A DNA stretch of 26,553 nucleotides from a virus. Positions 21,789 through 26,553 of this stretch are shown here, in pieces. Numbering within the stretch: the stretch's first letter is position 1; each line of letters starts with the position of its first letter. The notes below the pieces were generated by a model that searched no databases, was not told the origin of the DNA, and was given only the letters and a program-made list of their open reading frames with translations. The stretch lies in IMG/VR virus record IMGVR_UViG_3300032334_001919, positions 1-26,553 of that record. One strand, 5' to 3'. Made by a program: the position numbers and the translations under genes.

Positions 21789-22406
21789 ATGAGCCCACTA
21801 GAACAAAAACAAGACGAGTTAATTGAATTGCTTTATGGACAAGTTATGGACCTTACAATAATGTCTAAAATTGAACTTGGAGATGATGTAATAGAAAAAT
21901 TTCGTACATTAAGAAGTGAAATTACTCAAATGAAAGAAAGTTATGTACCTTTTGTGTCAGAAGTTGAAGAGTTTAATGCAGTAATGGGAAAACCCAATAA
22001 TTATACCCCGGTCATTCCCGATGAGAAGGAATGGATGTTTGTCTACAATTTCGTTTTGGAAGAACTCGAGGAATATAAACATGCGTGCGAAACCGGAAAT
22101 ATTGTTGAAGTTCTTGATGCTCTATGTGACATCACCTACGTTTCCCTTGGTAACGGAGCTATGTTACATGGTCTTAAGGATAAAATATGGCCCGCGTATC
22201 AAGAAGTACAAGCATCGAATCTTAGTAAAGCTTGCATTAGTGAAGAAGAGGCACAAGAAACCATTAGAGTACGTACCCAAGAGCAAAAGACAGCATGTCA
22301 CTATGAAAAGGTTGGAAAATATTATATCGTCTATAGAAGCTCAGACCGTAAAGTGATGAAAAATGTAAATTACTTTAGACCTGATTTAACACAGTTCTTT
22401 AAGTAA
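21789..22406 (+). CDS. MazG-like nucleotide pyrophosphohydrolase
   Basis: The start at 21789, one base after the previous stop, gives 205 residues; an upstream TTG is unlikely. The central motif is E91-E92-x2-E95 (LEELEEYKHA) followed by D110-x3-D114 (DALCDIT). This is the metal-binding ExxE...ExxD-type pattern of all-alpha NTP pyrophosphohydrolases, continuing with LGNGAMLHG. The C-terminus extends with a Lys/Tyr-rich domain (EKVGKYYIVYRS). It would hydrolyse a nucleoside triphosphate, such as dUTP or a modified dNTP, to monophosphate and pyrophosphate. Cyanophage MazG proteins have been proposed to act on (p)ppGpp. Substrate not readable. Confidence 0.8.
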   Translation: MSPLEQKQDELIELLYGQVMDLTIMSKIELGDDVIEKFRTLRSEITQMKESYVPFVSEVEEFNAVMGKPNNYTPVIPDEKEWMFVYNFVLEELEEYKHACETGNIVEVLDALCDITYVSLGNGAMLHGLKDKIWPAYQEVQASNLSKACISEEEAQETIRVRTQEQKTACHYEKVGKYYIVYRSSDRKVMKNVNYFRPDLTQFFK

Positions 22407-22422
22407 TATTTAAATAAAAGTT

Positions 22423-25152
22423 ATGTATCAAGCGGTTTTCTATAACAGATTGCCCGGAGACGACCAATGGTCATATTATCTTCGGGATGATAAAAAAGGT
22501 ATACACAAATTCCAGTACTGGCCTACAGTCTATAAACTTGATGAAGAGGGAGAATTCGAAACACTATTTGGTGAAAGGTGTTCTCCCCTTCAAGGCAAGT
22601 ATGATAGAAAGGATCCTACTATTCTAGAAAAAGATATTGACCGTGAACTTGTATTGTTGCGAGATCTGTACTTTGAAACAGATGAAATGCCAGAATATCA
22701 CAATACAGTTTATTTAGATATTGAGATTGAAATTCTAGGTGCACTTACCCCACAAACCATTAAAGAAGCAAATGCTGAAGTTACAGCAATTGCCTTAATT
22801 GATACTTCAACTAAAGAAAAAATATGCTTTATCTTAGATAAAGAAAGTAAAATTGATGAAGTAGATTTAGATGGTAAGAAAGTTATTCCTTGTATTGACG
22901 AAAACACTTTACTACGTAATTTTTTAAACAAATGGGAACAGATGGATCCTACAATTGTAGTAGGTTACAACAGTGATTTCTTTGATATTCCATATTTGTA
23001 CTATAGAATTAAAAAACGTTTAGGAGATGATGTATATCGTTTATCCCCTATAGGTAAAATTGAAGAGGTATTATCTCAACCAAATTCTCCAATTCGTATT
23101 GGTTTAGTTAACAGTTTAGACTATATGCATTTGCTTCGCAAGTATATGATGAAAGAAGAACCATCATACAAGTTAGGTGACATAGGTTTGAAATATGCTA
23201 AACTAGGAAAAATAGAATACAACGGTAATCTAGATACTTTATTCAGAGAAGACCCAAACAAATTTATAGACTATAACATTCGAGACGTTGAAATTATAGA
23301 AGCGTTAGAGGAAAAACAGAAATTTATTGAATTGACTGTTTTGATTTCTCACCTATGTCATACACCATACGAATCGATCTACTATAACACTATATTGAAT
23401 GAAGGTGCTATTTTAACGTATTTAAAACGTAAAAACATAATTGCGCCAAACAAGCCAACAACTACAAACCCCACGATTAGAGATTTAGAGTTAGGTGATC
23501 ACGTAGTACATCAAAGAGGTACTCCAACCGTTGAAGGCACGGTGTATAGCTTTGAAGACAAACAAATTATAGTTAAAACACTATCTGGAAAATATATTGC
23601 TCGTAACCCTAAAACAGTTAAGAAAAAAGACAGCTACGCAGGTGGATATTTACTTGACCCTAACCCAGGTTTGTATTCAGATGTGAGTGACCTTGACTTT
23701 ACCTCACTATATCCTTCAATTATCAAATCACTTAATTTAGGTATTGAAACGTTGATAGGTAGAATTGTTACAAAAAACAATTACGAACAGTACAATTCAC
23801 TTGAACAGCTAAAACAACGTGACCCTGAAGAAAAAGTACACATTCAAAAGTTAAGCAGAAAATCATATCAACTAAAAGATGCTACTATAGCAGTAGGTGC
23901 TTTAATTAGATTGATTGAAGACAATAACTGGACAATTTCAGCTAGTGGAGCGTTTTTTACAACTGATAAGAAAAGTATTGCTTGTGAAGTACTAGAAGAT
24001 TGGTTTAATCAGAGGGAACATTATCGAGCACTTAAGAAAAAAGCAGGTAAAGCAGAAGATTGGGCCAATTACAAACTATATGACTTGTATCAAATGGCCT
24101 TTAAAATCTTACAAAACGCTTTATACGGTACATATGCAATTAATTCATGGCGTTTTACAGATGGATTTAAAATATGCTCTGCTGCTATTACAAACAGTGG
24201 TCAACGCTTAACAAAGGAATCGATTATATTTGTGAACAAGTATATTTCCGATCAACTTGAAATTGACCCTAGAGAATTTGTTATCGCCTCAGATACCGAT
24301 TCACTTTATATGGAGTTAACAGATTTGCTTAAACATAGAAACTCTGATTTAAACTACAATGATCGTGAAGAAAAAATCAAACGATTGTTGGTTTTGACAG
24401 AGGAACTCCAAGATGTAGCAAACAATAATCTGAATAATATCACGCAGGATCTGTTCAATATGCATGGCAAACACCACTTTGTATTAAAGCAAGAGGTAAT
24501 CGCTGAAAAAGCGTATTGGGCTGGTAAACGTAGATACGCTATTTACATTGTAAATAAAGAAGGTGTACCTATTGAGGAACTAGAGATGAAAGGACTAGAC
24601 ATTATGAAATCTAATTTCCCCCCTTACTTTAGAAACTTTGGAGAAGACCTAATCAAAAACATCCTATTCAGTAAACCAAAAGAAGACATAGACAAAGATG
24701 TAATGGATTTTAAAAATTCAATGCAAACGGTAGAGTGGATTAAGTTGCTTAAACCAACAGGACTGAAAAAAATGGGTGAATATATTGAACGTAAACCTAT
24801 GGCTGGTGAATTGTTCTCTAAATTGAAACTAAAATGCCCTATCAACACTAAAGCAGCTATAATTTACAATGACTTTTTACGTTACAAAAAGCTTAATGTA
24901 AAGTACCCTGAATTTACAATTGGGGATAAAATGTATATAGCTTATTTAAAACCAAACCCATACCAGATTGAGGTAATAGGTTACAATGGCTATAATGATC
25001 CTCAAGAAATTACAGATTTGATCAACAAATATATAGACCGTGATGGTTTATTTGATAGTGTAATCAGAAACAAGCTTGAATCGCTTTATTCTGATATCGG
25101 TTGGCCATTAAATTTGAACCCATACCGTGCAAAATTTTTCAATTTTAGCTAG
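22423..25152 (+). CDS. DNA polymerase, family B (T4 gp43-like)
   Basis: The 909-residue replicative polymerase has 3'-5' exonuclease and polymerase domains. Exo I is D99-I-E101 (YLDIEIE), Exo II is VVGYNSDFFDIPYL, and Exo III is YNIRDVEI. Polymerase motif A is D425-F-T-S-L-Y-P-S, motif B is K561-x3-N565-A-L-Y-G569, and motif C is D624-T-D626-S. All catalytic residues are present. An extra segment at about 350-402 (GDHVVHQRGTPTVEGTVY...) sits between the exonuclease part and the palm and looks like a small beta-barrel insertion; no intein motifs are seen there. The protein should work with the sliding clamp encoded next. T4 gp43 is 898 residues, so length is normal. Confidence 0.96.
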   Translation: MYQAVFYNRLPGDDQWSYYLRDDKKGIHKFQYWPTVYKLDEEGEFETLFGERCSPLQGKYDRKDPTILEKDIDRELVLLRDLYFETDEMPEYHNTVYLDIEIEILGALTPQTIKEANAEVTAIALIDTSTKEKICFILDKESKIDEVDLDGKKVIPCIDENTLLRNFLNKWEQMDPTIVVGYNSDFFDIPYLYYRIKKRLGDDVYRLSPIGKIEEVLSQPNSPIRIGLVNSLDYMHLLRKYMMKEEPSYKLGDIGLKYAKLGKIEYNGNLDTLFREDPNKFIDYNIRDVEIIEALEEKQKFIELTVLISHLCHTPYESIYYNTILNEGAILTYLKRKNIIAPNKPTTTNPTIRDLELGDHVVHQRGTPTVEGTVYSFEDKQIIVKTLSGKYIARNPKTVKKKDSYAGGYLLDPNPGLYSDVSDLDFTSLYPSIIKSLNLGIETLIGRIVTKNNYEQYNSLEQLKQRDPEEKVHIQKLSRKSYQLKDATIAVGALIRLIEDNNWTISASGAFFTTDKKSIACEVLEDWFNQREHYRALKKKAGKAEDWANYKLYDLYQMAFKILQNALYGTYAINSWRFTDGFKICSAAITNSGQRLTKESIIFVNKYISDQLEIDPREFVIASDTDSLYMELTDLLKHRNSDLNYNDREEKIKRLLVLTEELQDVANNNLNNITQDLFNMHGKHHFVLKQEVIAEKAYWAGKRRYAIYIVNKEGVPIEELEMKGLDIMKSNFPPYFRNFGEDLIKNILFSKPKEDIDKDVMDFKNSMQTVEWIKLLKPTGLKKMGEYIERKPMAGELFSKLKLKCPINTKAAIIYNDFLRYKKLNVKYPEFTIGDKMYIAYLKPNPYQIEVIGYNGYNDPQEITDLINKYIDRDGLFDSVIRNKLESLYSDIGWPLNLNPYRAKFFNFS

Positions 25153-25180
25153 GATATTTAAAATATTTTTCTTATCTTTA
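25150..25180 (+). promoter_or_regulatory. TAGG-N19-TATCTTTA promoter-like motif before the clamp gene
   Basis: TAGG at 25150-25153 and TATCTTTA at 25173-25180 are separated by 19 bases; the latter is a good TAnnTTT match. The upstream box is off consensus and overlaps the polymerase stop. A short AT palindrome (ATATTTAAAATAT, 25154-25166) lies in the spacer. The clamp ATG at 25185 would be nearly leaderless. Confidence 0.35.
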
Positions 25181-25184
25181 ACAC

Positions 25185-25919
25185 ATGGTTAATAAAATAG
25201 TTCTACAATCGGTTATAAACAAATACTACTTAGGCGAAAACGAATCCGTCAAGTGGAGTATCAAAGACAAAACCCTTACTATAGACTTTATGTCTGTAAA
25301 TAAAGAGGTAATAGGTAAAATTGTTCACAACAATATTGATATTGAGGATAGTGAATTAGCTATATTTGATACTAAAAAACTACTCAACTTATTAGGTATC
25401 ACTCAAGGAGATTTAATGTTTTCCTTAGAAAAAGGTAAAAGCGTTTACACTAAAATGCACTTTGCAGATGCTTCCTTTAACTTAACTTATGCACTTGCCG
25501 ATCCTTTATTGATTGGAAAAGTAGGTTCTGTAAGTGAACCTGAATGGGATGCATGTTTGCCTTTAGAAAAAGAATATGTCGACAATTTAGTTAAAGCTAA
25601 AAATGCTTTAACGGGTATTGGCTCAATGACTATCTCTATTGAAGTTGATTTAAACGGAGACAATATGTGTTTGTTTACATTTGGAGACGAGCAAGGCCAT
25701 AACAACAAAATTACCTACCAGATGTATGGTACTATCAAACAGGAAAAAGTTGAAATCCCATTCAATTCAGACATGTTTAGAAATATTTTAAAGGAAAACA
25801 AGGATCTAGAAAGTGGAAATATCTATTTGAGCTACCAGGGCTTGATGAAAATAGAATTCAAATCCGAAGACACAATAAGCACATATTATATGGTTCGTAA
25901 AGAAGAAAGTGCTTTTTAG
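25185..25919 (+). CDS. Sliding clamp, T4 gp45-like
   Basis: The 244-residue protein resembles the T4 DNA polymerase clamp, which forms a trimeric ring and tethers polymerase to DNA. T4 gp45 is 228 residues. Its N-terminal region has an alternating strand pattern (WSIKDKTLTIDFMSVNKEVIGKI) and the acidic/hydrophobic AIFDTKKLLNLLGI. A second copy of the fold runs from about 125 on, ending IYLSYQGLMKIEFKSEDTISTYYMV. No catalytic residues are expected. Position after the polymerase is consistent with T4-like replication modules. In T4 the clamp also activates late transcription. A clamp loader is not in this window. Confidence 0.88.
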   Translation: MVNKIVLQSVINKYYLGENESVKWSIKDKTLTIDFMSVNKEVIGKIVHNNIDIEDSELAIFDTKKLLNLLGITQGDLMFSLEKGKSVYTKMHFADASFNLTYALADPLLIGKVGSVSEPEWDACLPLEKEYVDNLVKAKNALTGIGSMTISIEVDLNGDNMCLFTFGDEQGHNNKITYQMYGTIKQEKVEIPFNSDMFRNILKENKDLESGNIYLSYQGLMKIEFKSEDTISTYYMVRKEESAF

Positions 25920-25934
25920 TATGTATAATAGAAC

Positions 25935-25965
25935 TTGGAAGTTCAAATAAGTTTTAGTATATTAC
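25935..25965 (+). promoter_or_regulatory. TTGG-N19-TATATTAC promoter-like motif
   Basis: TTGG at 25935-25938 and TATATTAC at 25958-25965 are separated by 19 bases. TTGG lies inside a GAACTTGGAAGTTC inverted repeat (25931-25944). The start at 25988 follows 30 bases after the -7 box begins and is preceded by TAGTT. Likely promoter for the GRP-motif protein and the co-chaperonin. Confidence 0.5.
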
Positions 25966-25987
25966 AGTTATAAATTTAAATTTAGTT

Positions 25988-26344
25988 ATGGAAGAAACCA
26001 AACGACGCGGTCGTCCGGCTCGGGACGAAAATGACACACAATCAAACTTATGTACTATTAAAGATCCTTCAATGGAACCTTTTTATGTTGTAAAGGATGC
26101 TACAAACTTTACAGTTATGGAACGGTCTATTGCTACAAGAGGATTTGGAGGCGGTAAAGCATCCGGTAAAGAAACTGAAAAAGTAGTAGGCTACTACAGT
26201 AACTTTGCAAATGCCCTAAACCGCATCTCAAAAGAAAAGTTTTATCAAAATCAAGGTGAGTACGAAACCATTCAAGAGTACCTCAACACTTGGAATACAG
26301 TCAAAGAAGGAATGGAATCAATGTTAAACAAGTTAGAAATATGA
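25988..26344 (+). CDS. Hypothetical protein with N-terminal GRP (AT-hook-like) motif
   Basis: The 118-residue protein begins with KRRGRPARDEN, an AT-hook-like Gly-Arg-Pro motif. A central domain (PFYVVKDATNFTVMERS...GYYSNFANALNRISKE) resembles small phage proteins with a strand-turn-helix pattern, which I know only as unnamed. The C-terminal third is helical. It may bind AT-rich phage DNA or act as a host-transcription factor modulator. A similar basic GRP tail is found in the 12900 protein. It overlaps the GroES-like start by 4 bases (ATGA). Confidence 0.65.
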   Translation: MEETKRRGRPARDENDTQSNLCTIKDPSMEPFYVVKDATNFTVMERSIATRGFGGGKASGKETEKVVGYYSNFANALNRISKEKFYQNQGEYETIQEYLNTWNTVKEGMESMLNKLEI

Positions 26345-26553
26345 AAAAATTAGAAGCGTTATTTGATGCGGTGATTGTAAAACCGCTTGAATTAGAAGAA
26401 ACCCAATTCGGCTCTATCTTCATCCCAGATGCAGGTAAAGACAGAAACGAACAGGGAACAGTAGTTGCAGTTGGACCTGGGCGTCAGGTAGCAGGGGTTG
26501 GTTTTGTGCCAACAGAAATCCAAGTAGGAGATGTAGTTATTTTGCCTACAATG
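26341..26553 (+). CDS. GroES-like co-chaperonin, 3' end outside window
   Basis: The visible 71 residues match the GroES/Cpn10 fold. They start MKKLEALFDAVIVKPLE, have a mobile-loop segment EETQFGSIFIPDAG (about 19-32), and continue QGTVVAVGPGR (38-48) like the EGKVVAVGPGR of bacterial GroES, then VGDVVILPTM. It would cap the host chaperonin GroEL. In T4, gp31 replaces GroES for folding of the major capsid protein, and this may play the same role. The sequence is closer to GroES than to gp31. The gene is cut by the window end, so length is unknown. Confidence 0.9.
   Translation, partial: MKKLEALFDAVIVKPLELEETQFGSIFIPDAGKDRNEQGTVVAVGPGRQVAGVGFVPTEIQVGDVVILPTM

Noticed and set aside
23470-23632. 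Intein in the DNA polymerase
   Set aside because: The extra segment is only about 50 residues and lacks intein splice-site Cys/Ser and His-Asn motifs.
1-26553. tRNA genes
   Set aside because: No intergenic gap is long enough for a tRNA with intact arms, and I saw no GTTCRA-type T-arm with acceptor pairing outside genes. A tRNA scan would settle it.

Overview
The window is a densely packed, AT-rich piece of a lytic tailed-phage genome. Every supported gene is on the + strand, neighbours overlap or lie a few bases apart, and no gene-free stretch exceeds about 70 bases. A family-B DNA polymerase followed by a T4 gp45-type sliding clamp and a GroES-like co-chaperonin points to a distant T4-like myovirus. 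Shine-Dalgarno sequences are largely absent, the putative promoters resemble the Bacteroidota pattern (TTTG, about 19 bases, TAnnTTTG), and the tail-fibre style (TGS and ASYA repeats, delta-60 repeats) is familiar from phages of Flavobacteriia and their relatives. An aquatic Bacteroidota host is therefore my inference.

Layout. Bases 1-2991: the C-terminal half of a histidine kinase, a stand-alone receiver, a coiled-coil membrane protein, a small holin-like membrane protein, a GH24 endolysin and an L,D-transpeptidase-like protein, ending at a strong terminator. Bases 3042-12847: a conserved-looking membrane/coiled-coil protein, then a structural block of small proteins, four fibre-type proteins (5562-8768 is the largest) and a 756-residue delta-60 repeat protein, closed by a second terminator. 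Bases 12900-16586: small accessory genes, including a cytidylyltransferase-like protein, ThyX, three short membrane proteins and an exported lytic transglycosylase. Bases 16588-21554: a 7-deazaguanine block with a TGT/DpdA-like protein, QueC, QueD, QueE and FolE, interspersed with small unknown proteins, a thioredoxin and an HNH endonuclease. Bases 21560-26553: a small helical protein, a MazG-like pyrophosphohydrolase, DNA polymerase, sliding clamp, a basic GRP-motif protein and the start of a GroES-like protein.

How the genes work together. FolE, QueD, QueE and QueC would convert GTP to the 7-deazaguanine base preQ0 (or stop at its precursor). The TGT-like protein could then place that base in phage DNA, protecting it from host restriction. 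ThyX, MazG-like, thioredoxin, polymerase and clamp fit nucleotide supply and replication. The kinase/receiver pair directly upstream of the lysis genes suggests, speculatively, a signalling input into lysis or the envelope.

The most unusual points are: the signalling genes fused to the lysis operon; Que enzymes with altered metal ligands (QueC lacks all four zinc cysteines, QueD has HGY instead of HGH, QueE has CX3CX7C spacing); and a recurrent regulatory design in which an inverted repeat, sometimes a full terminator hairpin, lies in or over the 19-base spacer of a promoter-like motif.
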